Source: Pelosinus propionicus DSM 13327
GTDB lineage: Bacteria; Bacillota; Negativicutes; DSM-13327
Reading direction: 5' to 3'
Length of the DNA stretch: 64,000 nt
Assembly (NCBI RefSeq): GCF_900114615.1
Contig: NZ_FOTS01000013.1
Span: 1-64,000, forward strand
Shown here in pieces: positions 39,045 through 48,637 of this stretch (position 1 is the stretch's first letter; each line of letters begins with the position of its first letter). The notes below the pieces were generated by a model that was not told the origin of the DNA, did no database searches, and worked only from the letters and a program-made list of their open reading frames with translations. The translations under genes and the position numbers were made by a program.

Positions 39045-40574
39045 TTGTCTACAACACTTGAGAAGCTCGATGATATGAATAAACGAACCCAGAAAGTTAT
39101 GGCGGGTGGTGGTACGAAACGCATTGATAAACAGCATGCCTTAGGAAAAATGACTGCTCGTGAACGTATCGATAAGTTACTGGATGCTAATTCCTTTATG
39201 GAACTGGATCGCTTTGTAACACATCGTTGTACCAATTTTGACATGGAGAAAGAAGAAGCTCCAGGTGAAGGCGTGGTAACCGGCTATGGTACCATTGATG
39301 GCCGCCTGGTTTATGTATTTGCTCAAGATTTTACCGTAGTTGGTGGATCTCTTGGTGAAATGCATGCAGCAAAAATTTGTAAAGTACAAGAGCTGGCTAT
39401 GAAGATGGGAGTACCCATCATTGGTATTAACGATTCAGGCGGTGCCCGGATTCAAGAAGCTGTAGATGCATTATCGGGTTACGGCAAAATTTTCTATAAA
39501 AATACCTTGGCTTCTGGTGTTATTCCGCAAATTTCAGCGATTATGGGTCCTTGTGCTGGAGGTGCGGTATATTCTCCAGCTTTAACTGATTTTATTTATA
39601 TGGTTAAAAATACTAGCCAAATGTTTATTACAGGCCCTCAGGTGATCAAAACAGTAACTGGTGAAGAAGTAAGTGCAGAAGAGCTGGGCGGGGCCATAAC
39701 TCATAATGCTACATCGGGAGTAGCCCATTTTGTTGCAGAAAATGATACAGATTGCTTAGAGCAAATTCGAAGGCTTATCAGTTTTCTTCCCAGCAATAAT
39801 TTAGATGGATCACCCACTGTAGATTCTGATGACGATCCGTCTCGCACAGAAGAAGATTTAAATGCACTTATTCCTGATCATTCCAATCAATCCTATGATA
39901 TGAAAGAAATTATCACTAAAATTATAGATCATGGAGATTTTTATGAAGTGCAGCCGTATTATGCAGCCAATTTAATTACTGCTTTTGCCCGGCTAGATGG
40001 GCAGACCATTGGTATCATTGCCAATCAGCCTAAAGTAATGGCTGGATGCTTGGATATTAACGCATCTGATAAGTCTTCTCGTTTTATTCGCTTTTGTGAT
40101 GCCTTTAACATTCCCTTGCTAAATATTGTGGATGTACCAGGGTTCTTACCAGGAACGAATCAGGAATACGGTGGTATCATCCGTCATGGAGCAAAGATGC
40201 TGTATGCTTACTCCGAAGCGACCGTACCTAAAGTGACTCTTGTCGTTCGCAAAGCCTATGGCGGTTCCTATTTGGCTATGTGTTCTCGGGATTTAGGGGC
40301 TGATCAGGTCATTGCGTGGCCGACAGCGGAAATTGCTGTTATGGGGCCTGCTGGTGCAGCCAATATAATATTTAAAAAAGATCCGGATATTAAGACAAAA
40401 GCAGAAGAGTATGTAAAGACTTTTGCCACTCCCTATCAAGCTGCTAAACGAGGTTTTGTTGATATGGTTATCGAGCCGCAAGAAACACGCCCAATACTGA
40501 TTAGCACTTTTAGCATGCTTGCTTCTAAACGTGAAGGGCGGCCAGCTAAGCGTCATGGCAATTTTCCCGTGTAA
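39045..40574 (+). CDS. mmdA: methylmalonyl-CoA decarboxylase, carboxyltransferase subunit (copy 1)
   Basis: 509 residues, of the propionyl-CoA carboxylase beta/crotonase-fold carboxyltransferase type. It moves CO2 from (S)-methylmalonyl-CoA to biotin on MmdC, forming propionyl-CoA. Oxyanion-hole glycines are seen in [17 protein letters not shown] and [16 protein letters not shown], and in the C-terminal half VPGFLPGTNQEYGGIIRHGAK and RKAYGGSYLAM. TTG start after GGAGGTG. It heads mmdA-mmdD-mmdC-mmdB. A close paralogue begins at 63148. Propionyl-CoA carboxylase is ruled out in context because no biotin carboxylase gene is present and the pump subunit is. Confidence 0.93.
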   Translation: MSTTLEKLDDMNKRTQKVMAGGGTKRIDKQHALGKMTARERIDKLLDANSFMELDRFVTHRCTNFDMEKEEAPGEGVVTGYGTIDGRLVYVFAQDFTVVGGSLGEMHAAKICKVQELAMKMGVPIIGINDSGGARIQEAVDALSGYGKIFYKNTLASGVIPQISAIMGPCAGGAVYSPALTDFIYMVKNTSQMFITGPQVIKTVTGEEVSAEELGGAITHNATSGVAHFVAENDTDCLEQIRRLISFLPSNNLDGSPTVDSDDDPSRTEEDLNALIPDHSNQSYDMKEIITKIIDHGDFYEVQPYYAANLITAFARLDGQTIGIIANQPKVMAGCLDINASDKSSRFIRFCDAFNIPLLNIVDVPGFLPGTNQEYGGIIRHGAKMLYAYSEATVPKVTLVVRKAYGGSYLAMCSRDLGADQVIAWPTAEIAVMGPAGAANIIFKKDPDIKTKAEEYVKTFATPYQAAKRGFVDMVIEPQETRPILISTFSMLASKREGRPAKRHGNFPV

Positions 40575-40616
40575 AATTGATACTGCATAAAAAATGAGTA
40601 AACGGAGGTGACAGTG

Positions 40617-40964
40617 ATGGGCCAGCCAGTTACAACGGATCCTATTTTGATTGCCGTTATTAATATGACAGTAGTATTTGTTGTTTTGTATGGATTAAGT
40701 TTAGTAGTTAATTTAATTCAAGTCATTGATCCTACACAAAAAAAAAAGAGACAAGAATCAGAGCATAACTCCTTAGTTAAGACGGCATCGACAGCTACTG
40801 CAACTAATGTACTGCAAGAAGATTATGATGAAATGATAATATTGTTTACTGCAGCGATTGCAGCCTATGGTTATAGTAATATGCGCGTTGTCGCAATTCG
40901 ACCAGCTAATAGCAGTACGTGGTCGCAAGCTGCTCGTATGGAAATGGTAAATACACGAAGATGA
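40617..40964 (+). CDS. mmdD: methylmalonyl-CoA decarboxylase, OadG-like delta subunit
   Basis: About 115 residues. One N-terminal membrane helix (about 12-34) then a Lys/Gln-rich linker, and a C-terminal segment with the conserved IAAYGYSNMRVVAIRP. It joins MmdA to the membrane pump. ATG 40617 with GGAGGTG upstream; in-frame GTG codons at 40608 and 40614 lie within or too close to that site. Confidence 0.85.
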   Translation: MGQPVTTDPILIAVINMTVVFVVLYGLSLVVNLIQVIDPTQKKKRQESEHNSLVKTASTATATNVLQEDYDEMIILFTAAIAAYGYSNMRVVAIRPANSSTWSQAARMEMVNTRR

Positions 40965-40998
40965 ATTAATATTGGATAAAGATTAAGGAGGAAAATAG

Positions 40999-41379
40999 AT
41001 GAAACGGTTTCAGATAACATTTAAAGGGCAAGTTTACGAATTGGATGTTGAAGAAATTAGCAGCTCAGCCCCGACTATAAAAAAATCTGCTCCAGCCCCT
41101 GTACCAAATACTGCTCCAGTAACGGTTCAAACGCCAAAAGCTGTACAGCCTACTGCTCCAGCAAGTGGTCAAACTGTGCTTGCACCGATGCCTGGGAAAA
41201 TCTTGACTGTTAATATTAAGGCTGGTGACGCTGTAAAACGAGGGGATGTAATCTTTATTTTAGAAGCCATGAAAATGCAGAATGAAATTATGGCCAATCA
41301 AGATGGTCAAATATCTAGTGTGAACGTAACTGTGGGGCAAACCGTGTCAACTGGTGATGTATTAGCTGCTCTTGGCTAG
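40999..41379 (+). CDS. mmdC: methylmalonyl-CoA decarboxylase, biotin carrier subunit
   Basis: 126 residues. An N-terminal [17 protein letters not shown] strand pair, a Pro/Ala/Val/Thr linker (about 25-55), and a biotinyl domain with biotin lysine K92 in [10 protein letters not shown]. It carries CO2 from MmdA to MmdB. ATG after TAAGGAGG; 34 bases behind mmdD. Confidence 0.95.
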   Translation: MKRFQITFKGQVYELDVEEISSSAPTIKKSAPAPVPNTAPVTVQTPKAVQPTAPASGQTVLAPMPGKILTVNIKAGDAVKRGDVIFILEAMKMQNEIMANQDGQISSVNVTVGQTVSTGDVLAALG

Positions 41380-41417
41380 TAAAATTATATATAAGAAGAA
41401 ATATAGGAGGAAAAAGA

Positions 41418-42539
41418 ATGGACGCATTTATTGTCTCTTTGCAGGCAGTATGGTCTGACAGCGGTTTTACCGCTTTTACCTCTGGCAATGCCATTATGAT
41501 TGCTGTAGGAGTCATTTTGCTGTATTTAGCCTTTGCAAAAGGATTTGAGCCCTTGCTCTTGTCTCCCATTGCTTTTGGATGTATTTTAGCTAATTTTCCC
41601 AAAACGGGTTTTGAAACAGATCCAGGTTTAATGCAACTAATTAGTTTTGGTATTTCCCATGAAGTTTTTCCACCTCTGATTTTCTTAGGCGTCGGTGCAA
41701 TGACGGATTTTGGTCCCTTGATTGCACGTCCTTCCACTTTATTATTAGGCGCTGCTGCACAAATAGGGGTATTTGTAGCCTTAATGGGTGCTATGGCTTT
41801 GGGGTTTAATGTGCAGGAAGCTGCTTCAATTGGTATTATTGGCGGTGCAGACGGCCCAACGGCTATCTACTTAACAATGAAATTAGCACCGCATCTTTTA
41901 GGCGCGATTGCAGTTGCCGCTTATTCTTACATGTCTTTAGTACCATTGATTCAGCCACCAATTATGAAATTGTTAACCACACAAAAAGAACGGGAAATTG
42001 TAATGGATCAATTGCGTCCCGTGTCCAAGTTTGAGAAACTTGCTTTCCCTGTAGTTACTACTATTATTATCAGCTTATTATTACCCCCGATTGCATCCCT
42101 TATGGGAATGCTGATGTTAGGAAATTTATTTCGTGAATCGGGAGTTACAGCTCGTCTTGCAGAAACCTCCGAAAATGCTCTTATTAACATTGTTACCATT
42201 TTCCTGGCAACTGGCACTGGTCTTACAATGAAAGCTGAAAACTTCTTAAGTATACAGACCATTTTAATCATTGGTCTTGGTTTGGTAGCATTTGCTTTTG
42301 GTACGGCTGGCGGTGTACTATTTGGAAAAATCATGAATTACTTCAGTGGTGGTAAAATCAACCCTCTTATAGGATCTGCTGGTGTCTCGGCAGTACCTAT
42401 GGCTGCCCGTGTTAGCCAGGTAGTGGGGCAGCAGGCCAATCCTGGAAACTATTTATTAATGCATGCAATGGGACCAAACGTAGCTGGCGTTATTGGTACT
42501 GCTGTTGCAGCGGGTACTATGCTGGCAATGCTTAAGTAG
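41418..42539 (+). CDS. mmdB: methylmalonyl-CoA decarboxylase, Na+ pump beta subunit
   Basis: 373 residues, about nine to eleven membrane helices. It decarboxylates carboxybiotin and pumps Na+ outward. Motifs of the OadB/MmdB/GcdB family are visible: [17 protein letters not shown], the Asp-bearing [10 protein letters not shown], and the C-terminal [23 protein letters not shown]. Length is normal. ATG after ATAGGAGG. Its stop is followed closely by the transporter gene. Confidence 0.95.
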   Translation: MDAFIVSLQAVWSDSGFTAFTSGNAIMIAVGVILLYLAFAKGFEPLLLSPIAFGCILANFPKTGFETDPGLMQLISFGISHEVFPPLIFLGVGAMTDFGPLIARPSTLLLGAAAQIGVFVALMGAMALGFNVQEAASIGIIGGADGPTAIYLTMKLAPHLLGAIAVAAYSYMSLVPLIQPPIMKLLTTQKEREIVMDQLRPVSKFEKLAFPVVTTIIISLLLPPIASLMGMLMLGNLFRESGVTARLAETSENALINIVTIFLATGTGLTMKAENFLSIQTILIIGLGLVAFAFGTAGGVLFGKIMNYFSGGKINPLIGSAGVSAVPMAARVSQVVGQQANPGNYLLMHAMGPNVAGVIGTAVAAGTMLAMLK

Positions 42540-42595
42540 TGATACAATACAACTTTCTCCTAGAATTTATAAGTAAAAAAATGGAGGGAAACTAT

Positions 42596-43879
42596 ATGTC
42601 ACCTGCTGTAGTAACACTGATTGTGTTGGCTTTTGTTGCCTTGCTGTTTGTGACGGAAGTAATTCCTTTGGCCATTACGGCTATTGGAGGGGCAATTGTT
42701 CTAGGTATTATTGGCATTATTCCAATGAACATGGTTTTTTCAGGGTTATCAAATTCCACAGTAGTTTTATTTGCAGGCATGTTTGTCATTGGTGCTTCTA
42801 TGTTTCATACTGGCTTAGCTCAAAGGCTGGGAGAATCTGTAGTTCGTGTTGCGGGAAAAAGTGAGAATGGCTTAATGCTTGGCACCATGGTCATTGCGGC
42901 GTCAATTTCCTCTGTATCGTCTAATACGGGTACTACAGCTGCCTTAATGCCTGTTATTGTTGGTATTTGTAAAGTAGCAGAAATACCGGCCTCTCGCCAA
43001 CTGATGCCATTAGCCTTTGGCGCAGGATTAGGCGGAATTATCACCCTTGTTGGTACACCTCCCAATATTATTGCTGCAGGAGCATTGAAAGCAGCTGGTC
43101 TTGAACCTTTTGGTTTTTTTGAATTTGCCTGGATTGGCATTCCACTGACGATCGCTGGTATTGCATACATGATGTTTATCGGGAAGTATTTACTGCCCAA
43201 GGCCCATATTACAGGTGATTTAGAAATTGATGAAGAGGCGAAACAGGAGGCTACAGCCGGTTCTACTGATCCCAAGAAGATGTGGATCACCGCGTTGACT
43301 CTTTTAGCAGTGGTTGTTGTAATGGCTCTTGATTTAAAGCAGCTGCCCCTTGAAATTGCAGCGGTTATTGGCGCACTGGTTCTTGTTCTCACAAAATGCT
43401 TAACCGAAAAGCAAGCCTATACAGGAATTGACTGGGTGACTATCTTTCTGTTTGCTGGTATGATGCCCATTGCTACTGCGATGGAAACCAGCGGAGCAGG
43501 CAAGTTGATTGCTGATCAAGTGGTGAGTATTCTTGGAGGCAGTCCAAGCCCATTGTTTGTAACAGCAATATTGTTCCTTCTTTCTGGTGGTTTAACCCAA
43601 ATTATGTCCAATACGGCATGTACTGCTTTGTTGGCACCTATCGGTATTTCCATTGCCAAAGGTCTAGGAGCGAGTCCGCATGCAGTCCTTATGGCGATTG
43701 CCGTAGCATCCTCCTGCGCATTTTCTACTCCGGTAGGTACGCCGCCAAATACCTTGGTACTTGGACCTGGCGGATATAAGTTTATGGATTATGTAAAAGC
43801 TGGTACAGGTCTTGTCTTGGTTTGCTTTATCGTATCCATTATTATTATTCCAATGGTGTGGCCATTTTTCCCTAAGTAA
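42596..43879 (+). CDS. SLC13/DASS-like carboxylate transporter
   Basis: About 427 residues with 10-12 membrane helices. The paired SNT and TPPN signatures are present: SSVSSNTGTTAALMP with TLVGTPPNII in the first half, and MSNTACTALLAPIG with STPVGTPPNTLV in the second. These are the Na+- and substrate-binding hairpins of SLC13 (DASS) transporters for di- and tricarboxylates. In this operon succinate or a related acid is the plausible substrate. ATG 42596 after GGAGGG; the frame extends upstream without a good site. Confidence 0.85.
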   Translation: MSPAVVTLIVLAFVALLFVTEVIPLAITAIGGAIVLGIIGIIPMNMVFSGLSNSTVVLFAGMFVIGASMFHTGLAQRLGESVVRVAGKSENGLMLGTMVIAASISSVSSNTGTTAALMPVIVGICKVAEIPASRQLMPLAFGAGLGGIITLVGTPPNIIAAGALKAAGLEPFGFFEFAWIGIPLTIAGIAYMMFIGKYLLPKAHITGDLEIDEEAKQEATAGSTDPKKMWITALTLLAVVVVMALDLKQLPLEIAAVIGALVLVLTKCLTEKQAYTGIDWVTIFLFAGMMPIATAMETSGAGKLIADQVVSILGGSPSPLFVTAILFLLSGGLTQIMSNTACTALLAPIGISIAKGLGASPHAVLMAIAVASSCAFSTPVGTPPNTLVLGPGGYKFMDYVKAGTGLVLVCFIVSIIIIPMVWPFFPK

Positions 43880-43907
43880 ATTGAGGGAATAGAAAGGTAG
43901 TGGTTTA

Positions 43908-44174
43908 ATGGCAGAGATGGATCAGGTAATGCGGATTTTATCAGCTTTCCTTACTGCCTTAGTTATTATTTACGGCATTGCTAAAATCGTTGGCGAAGAT
44001 AGAAAGGCTGCATGGTTTAAAAAGAGAACAAAGTCTACCATCTTTACTCGTAGAGGAGTATTAGGTGAAACCTGGCATTTTGGAGTTCCATGTAAATGGC
44101 AAGGATTTGTCGTTAGTTTCTTAATGTTTAGCATTATTGGCGTGGTAAGTTATCTTATGATTTTTGCAATATAA
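43908..44174 (+). CDS. 88-residue two-helix membrane protein in the mmd operon
   Basis: Helices at about 7-27 (MRILSAFLTALVIIYGIAKIV) and 66-87, with a basic loop between (RKAAWFKKRTKSTIFTRRG). ATG after GAAAGGTAG, 28 bases behind the transporter. No family recognised. Position and membrane topology suggest an accessory part of the transporter or the Na+ pump; this is inference. Confidence 0.7.
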   Translation: MAEMDQVMRILSAFLTALVIIYGIAKIVGEDRKAAWFKKRTKSTIFTRRGVLGETWHFGVPCKWQGFVVSFLMFSIIGVVSYLMIFAI

Positions 44175-44219
44175 CCTTTAACAATTCAAAATGGCCTTTC
44201 CTATATAATGTAGGTGTAT

Positions 44220-44260
44220 TACATGGTGGAGCCTGCCAACAAGGCACCACCATGTTTTAT
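44220..44260 (+). terminator. terminator of the mmd operon
   Basis: ACATGGTGG...CCT and AAGG...CCACCATGT pair, followed by TTTTA. Confidence 0.85.
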
Positions 44261-44360
44261 CATATAGGTAAGCCAGCTAGTCGATGTGGTCAACAGTAAA
44301 GAGTAGCAATGAGCAATCTATTATTTAGGAGAGAAGGAGAAATGGAACACAGGAGGGAAT

Positions 44361-44849
44361 ATGGTAAAATATCAGGAAACATCACAATTTTGTAAAGAGA
44401 AGCTTTTCTGGATGGGTTTATCTATCATTGCACTTATCATTTGGATGGGAATTGAGTTTCAAGCATATCTTTCAGGGAAACCCAGTTTCCTTGGCATAGC
44501 CTATATTGGCTTGTTTTGTGGATTATTGCTGTGGCGCTATGCTGTTCGATATACCTATGTGCTAAGCAATCAAGAGCTAATCATTACAAGTCAATTCTTC
44601 TATATTTCTCGTACCTTTACAATAAACCTGGATTCGTTGGAGAGCTATTGCAATCAATATAAAGGAAATATCTTTAAGCGTAAGAGCGTAAGCCGCCTTG
44701 TTCATCGCTATTCGGCTGCTGATGATAGAGTTACTCGAATGCTAACATTTACTGAAAAAGAAAAAAGCTGTGGTTTGCTCCTTAAAATCAGCGATACATT
44801 TATGAATAAGCTGAAGACCTTGCGACCGAAGATATATGAAATCATGTAA
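44361..44849 (+). CDS. membrane protein with PH-like domain, unknown function
   Basis: 162 residues. Two membrane helices (about 15-35 and 43-60), then a beta-rich cytoplasmic part starting YTYVLSNQELIITSQFFYISRTF, which resembles bacterial PH-like (YdbS/YdbT type) domains. ATG after CAGGAGGG. It stands alone between terminators. Confidence 0.65.
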   Translation: MVKYQETSQFCKEKLFWMGLSIIALIIWMGIEFQAYLSGKPSFLGIAYIGLFCGLLLWRYAVRYTYVLSNQELIITSQFFYISRTFTINLDSLESYCNQYKGNIFKRKSVSRLVHRYSAADDRVTRMLTFTEKEKSCGLLLKISDTFMNKLKTLRPKIYEIM

Positions 44850-44871
44850 GACAATAGAATCAATAAATTGG

Positions 44872-44921
44872 ATGTAAGAATTTCTCGCAAAAGCTGGGGT
44901 ATTCCTACATCTATTTTTTTA
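44872..44921 (+). terminator. terminator
   Basis: GATGTAAGAAT and ATTCCTACATC flank a 20-base loop and are followed by CTATTTTTTT. Confidence 0.75.
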
Positions 44922-45037
44922 TGTAGAACATTTAGGCTATAAACTTTAATGAGATAATGATATACTACAAAGTATATTATTTTAATAGCTATATTTTATT
45001 ATAGAGAGGAGCAGTGCGCACCTAGCGCTAAGAGATA

Positions 45038-45592
45038 ATGGATTTTGTTGCAATTGACTTTGAAACGGCTAATGCCAGCCGATCAAGTGTATGCAGTATG
45101 GCGGCTGTAACTGTAGAAAATGGACAGATTGTGCGTTCGGCTTATTCGTTAATTCGGCCGCCTGTGCTAAAATTTGATTATCGGAATATACAGGTTCATG
45201 GCATATATCCGGAACAAGTAGTAAATAAACCAACATTTGATCAACTCTGGGAAAGAATTCGTCCTCATCTTGAAAATAAAATTGTGATTGCTCACAATGC
45301 AACCTTTGATATTAGTGTGTTACGAAGTATCCTGCGAGAATATTCTTTACCTGTTCCTGCTTTTAAACATGCTTGTACAGTTCAAATTGCAAAAAGAGCA
45401 TGGCCAGGCGGAGAAAACTATAAGTTAAATACCTTAGCCCAGCGTTTTCAGATCGATTTTGATCATCATAATGCTCTGCATGATGCTCGAACGTGTGCGC
45501 AAATCGCTTTGCTTGCCGGGCAAGAACTAAAAGCGAATAATTTTTTGCAGATGATGCATTTACTAAAGCTCTCAGTAAAAGATTTTGTGTGA
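45038..45592 (+). CDS. DnaQ-like 3'-5' exonuclease
   Basis: 184 residues, DEDDh superfamily. Exo I is FVAIDFETANA, Exo II AHNATFDISVL, and Exo III HNALHDARTCAQIA with the catalytic His and Asp. Proteins of this short type are usually annotated as DNA polymerase III epsilon or RNase T-like; the substrate here is unknown. The ribosome site near the ATG is weak (AAGAGA); a stronger GAGAGGAG lies about 30 bases upstream. Confidence 0.88.
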   Translation: MDFVAIDFETANASRSSVCSMAAVTVENGQIVRSAYSLIRPPVLKFDYRNIQVHGIYPEQVVNKPTFDQLWERIRPHLENKIVIAHNATFDISVLRSILREYSLPVPAFKHACTVQIAKRAWPGGENYKLNTLAQRFQIDFDHHNALHDARTCAQIALLAGQELKANNFLQMMHLLKLSVKDFV

Positions 45593-45806
45593 ATGAAGGG
45601 AGCTTCTTAGCAGCTCATAGGGATTGAAGTAGTACTTGTTTTACATCATAGAATATATAAATTAATTTATAATAAGTTATGGAGGAGTTTGTCATCGACA
45701 GGCTTCTTTTTGCATTTTGGCGAAGGCTAGGGAAGAATTGGGAATCATAGCGCTGCTAATTTTAACTCTTACAAAAAGCAATATAGAAAAAAATGAAATA
45801 AAATGA

Positions 45807-45833
45807 TTGACAAATAATTCAATGTATTATAAT
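45807..45833 (+). promoter_or_regulatory. possible sigma-A promoter upstream of the M29-like gene
   Basis: TTGACA at 45807-45812 and TATAAT at 45828-45833, but with a 15-base spacer, shorter than ideal (TAATCT gives 17). A second TTGACA is at 45961. The gap 45593-46024 has no gene. Confidence 0.45.
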
Positions 45834-45867
45834 CTCTTATTGTATAGAATTTATTTTATTTTCAGAA

Positions 45868-45883
45868 AACTTGCATGCAAGTT
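45868..45883. promoter_or_regulatory. palindromic operator 1
   Basis: AACTTGCATGCAAGTT is a perfect 16-base palindrome between the possible promoter and the M29-like gene. Its core CTTGCATGCAAG recurs exactly 99 bases further on. Confidence 0.6.
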
Positions 45884-45960
45884 GAATTTTAAAATGTAAT
45901 TATTATCATACTCTTATTTGTGCAAGATTAAGATGTTTATTTAAAAGAGAACATATTTTT

Positions 45961-45984
45961 TTGACACATCTTGCATGCAAGATG
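45961..45984. promoter_or_regulatory. TTGACA box with palindromic operator 2
   Basis: CATCTTGCATGCAAGATG (45967-45984) is a perfect 18-base palindrome starting directly after TTGACA (45961-45966), in the place of a -35/-10 spacer. It is a strong operator candidate for repression of the genes from 46025. Confidence 0.65.
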
Positions 45985-46024
45985 AATTTAAGATGAATTC
46001 GATAAAAATGAAGGAGGTAATAAA

Positions 46025-46984
46025 GTGAATAATCCATATGAAGCTTGTAATGTCTTGTTAACAACTTGTTCAGACAGTCAGAAGGAAGAAAATATATTAT
46101 TTGTTACCGATGATACAAGCTTTGAGGTTGCTCGTGTGATGTGGGGTGCTGCTAAAGAGTATAAGAACAAAAGTATTGTGATGATGAGGGATCGTACTAT
46201 GCATGGGCAAGAACCAACGGCAATTGTTGCAGCTGCAATGGCAAGTGCTGATGTAATTTTCGGCATAACAAAATTCTCTTTGTTTCATTCAGAAGCAAGA
46301 AGAAATGCAGTAGCAAATGGTGGAAGATTTGTAAACATGGTAGATTATACGATCGGCATGCTGGAAAAAGGCGGACTATATGTTGATTTTATTGAACAAG
46401 GTAAGGTAGTGGATAAAGTAGCCGAGCGGATAGTTGGTGATGTGATAAGAATACAAACTGCCAGGGGCACGGATATAACTGCAAAAATCACAGGAAGACC
46501 TGCTGTACCGCAGTATGCAAGAAGTTTGAAGAAAGGGACATCTTCATCTCCTCCAGATATTGAATGTGCTGTTGGACCGCTGGAAGATACATCAAGTGGT
46601 GTTGTTGTGATCGATGGCAGTATACCTCATCCTGAGTTAGGGCTGATAACAGATGAGATAAAGTTGAAATTGGAAAATGGAAAAATAGTAGATATAAGCG
46701 GTGGCAGGCAAGCACAGATACTGGCAAATATTATGAAGGATTTTAATGATCCTAACGCCTATTATTTAGGAGAAATAGGGATTGGTTTAAATCCTATGTG
46801 CACATTAAACGGACGTATGTTAGAAGATGAAGGGTGCATGGGAACCGTTCATTTTGGATTTGGAAGCAATACTTCTTTCTTTGGGGTAATTGAAAGCAGA
46901 TTTCATTTAGATATGGTCTTTGTTGCCCCAACGGTTACTGTTGATGGGAAAATTATATTAGATAATGGTAAAGTTCCATTATAA
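46025..46984 (+). CDS. M29 aminopeptidase-like metalloenzyme
   Basis: 319 residues. The C-terminal half has the pattern of the M29 (aminopeptidase T/PepS) family and the related NicX ring-opening dioxygenases: GEIGIGLNPMC, then GCMGTVHFGFGSN and FHLDMVF, which contribute metal-binding Glu and His/Asp residues. It is shorter than classical M29 peptidases (about 410), lacking part of the N-terminal region. Substrate unknown. GTG start after AAGGAGGT. It lies 29 bases before the class V enzyme, so the two are probably cotranscribed and act in one pathway. Confidence 0.7.
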   Translation: MNNPYEACNVLLTTCSDSQKEENILFVTDDTSFEVARVMWGAAKEYKNKSIVMMRDRTMHGQEPTAIVAAAMASADVIFGITKFSLFHSEARRNAVANGGRFVNMVDYTIGMLEKGGLYVDFIEQGKVVDKVAERIVGDVIRIQTARGTDITAKITGRPAVPQYARSLKKGTSSSPPDIECAVGPLEDTSSGVVVIDGSIPHPELGLITDEIKLKLENGKIVDISGGRQAQILANIMKDFNDPNAYYLGEIGIGLNPMCTLNGRMLEDEGCMGTVHFGFGSNTSFFGVIESRFHLDMVFVAPTVTVDGKIILDNGKVPL

Positions 46985-47013
46985 ATTAAATAAATTAAAA
47001 GGAGATTTAGCAA

Positions 47014-48291
47014 ATGAGTGATGTAAGTAATGGAGTATTCTTTTCAGATGAGTTATTAAAGGAAATCAAAGATTCATTTTTTTATGTAGATAATGATCCT
47101 ACAATTGGTCGAAGACTTTTCTTTGATAATGCGGGAGGCTCTTTCAGACTAAAAAAAGCAGTAGAACAATTTGCGAAAATTGATGCAATTCCAGATTGCC
47201 CGGAACGTATTCACAAAATGGCATTATACTTACAAAAAATACAAGACAATGGAACGGATGACGTAAAAATTATTTTTAATGCAAAAGGAGGTAGTGTTTT
47301 CACATCTCTGACAGCTTCACAAGCTATGTTTGATATGGTTCGAGCTATTGCTGAAAATGTCAGTGGCAGCAATATGATAACGTCTGTATTAGAGCACCCT
47401 TCCGCTTATGACCCGATGGAGTATTATGCTAAAAAATTAGGTAAGGAACTCAGAGTAGCAAAAAGCAATCCTATCACTGGTGGAGTAGATGTCGATGAAG
47501 TTGTTAAATTAGTAGATAAAGATACATGTATTCTAAGCGTAATGTATGCATCAAACATCTCAGGTGCTATTTATGATATTGAGAACATTGTAAAAAAGGC
47601 TCGTGAAATTAAGCCGGATTTATACATTATTGTGGATGCTGTACAGCATGCTCCCCATGATGTAATTGACCTGCAGAAAACACCAGTTGATGGAATTAAT
47701 TTTGCTCCATACAAATTTTTTGGTTGCAGAGGTTCAGGAATTGCTTGGCTATCTGACAGAGCAGCCGTGCTTCCCCACCATAAGTTAATTGCTAAAAAAG
47801 CTGGTGAGTGGGAGCTTGGAAGTCCTGCGCCTGCACAATTTGCTGTAGTTACTGAGATTGTAAATTATGTTTGTTTTATTGGTGGTAAGTTTATTAGCAG
47901 CAGTGACCGCCGTGAATTATTTGCTTGCGGCATGTCTCATATTGCTTTGCAGGAAAGAGCTTTAATGTCGACAATGCTTAACGGCACTGATGAAATTACT
48001 GGACTTAGAAATATGAGAGGGGTTACAGTATTTCTGGATTATAAAGATTTTACCAAGAAAGATTTTATAGTTGCTATGGGTTTTGAGAATCTGGGATACA
48101 CACAAGCAGTAAGAGAGTATGAAAAAAGAGGAGTCATTGTATATGAAAGAATAAATACCAGCCCGTATTCAAAGAGAATGCTGGAATCTTTCAACATGGA
48201 TGGTGCGATTCGAGTTTCACCGCTGCATTGCAATTCAAAGGCGGACATTGATGAATTTTTGAAAGTGACAATGGAATTAACTACATTATAA
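47014..48291 (+). CDS. class V aminotransferase-like PLP enzyme
   Basis: 425 residues, fold-I PLP enzyme of the class V group (cysteine desulfurase, kynureninase, phosphoserine aminotransferase relatives). The PLP Asp and His are in IIVDAVQHAPHDV and the Schiff-base lysine is K234 in FAPYKFFGCRGSG. The catalytic cysteine loop of desulfurases cannot be identified with confidence, so lyase or transaminase activity are both open. ATG after AAAGGAG. It is the second gene of the operator-controlled pair. Confidence 0.75.
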   Translation: MSDVSNGVFFSDELLKEIKDSFFYVDNDPTIGRRLFFDNAGGSFRLKKAVEQFAKIDAIPDCPERIHKMALYLQKIQDNGTDDVKIIFNAKGGSVFTSLTASQAMFDMVRAIAENVSGSNMITSVLEHPSAYDPMEYYAKKLGKELRVAKSNPITGGVDVDEVVKLVDKDTCILSVMYASNISGAIYDIENIVKKAREIKPDLYIIVDAVQHAPHDVIDLQKTPVDGINFAPYKFFGCRGSGIAWLSDRAAVLPHHKLIAKKAGEWELGSPAPAQFAVVTEIVNYVCFIGGKFISSSDRRELFACGMSHIALQERALMSTMLNGTDEITGLRNMRGVTVFLDYKDFTKKDFIVAMGFENLGYTQAVREYEKRGVIVYERINTSPYSKRMLESFNMDGAIRVSPLHCNSKADIDEFLKVTMELTTL

Positions 48292-48637
48292 AGCAAAGAA
48301 ATAGGCGACTCGCTGACTATTATGGGATTTGTTTATAGCTGTTCTTATAAAAGCTTGCGAGTCTTCCTTATTTTTAATAAGTGGGGCATTCTTAGGAGGA
48401 CATTATCTACTTATATTGAGCATTCTGATTGATTACCGCTCATTACTTTAAAAAGCACTGTTTACAAGTACGTAAGGGAGTGGAATGAAATATCTGGTAT
48501 TGATAAAAAACAGAAAAAATAAAATTATTAGAATATTTAGTTGATACTTAGTGCGAAAAAGCCTAGCTGTGAAGATGGTAAGCTTTAAATGATAAAAGCA
48601 GTAGAAGTGAAGCGACATTTTGAAGGAGGATATTTCT

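Noticed and set aside
39045-42539. Oxaloacetate decarboxylase or glutaconyl-CoA decarboxylase as identity of the biotin pump
   Set aside because: The carboxyltransferase is of the acyl-CoA (propionyl-CoA carboxylase beta) type, not the pyruvate carboxylase type, and the second copy stands with the mutase and epimerase. Glutaconyl-CoA is less likely because no glutarate-pathway genes are present.
42820-43392. 190-residue minus-strand frame over the SLC13-like gene
   Set aside because: A shadow of a membrane protein gene; unusual Ala/Pro/Ser-rich composition with no ribosome site.
46025-46984. NicX 2,5-dihydroxypyridine dioxygenase as a firm name
   Set aside because: M29 peptidases and NicX share this fold; no nicotinate-pathway genes are nearby and the host seems anaerobic, so an oxygen-dependent function is unlikely.
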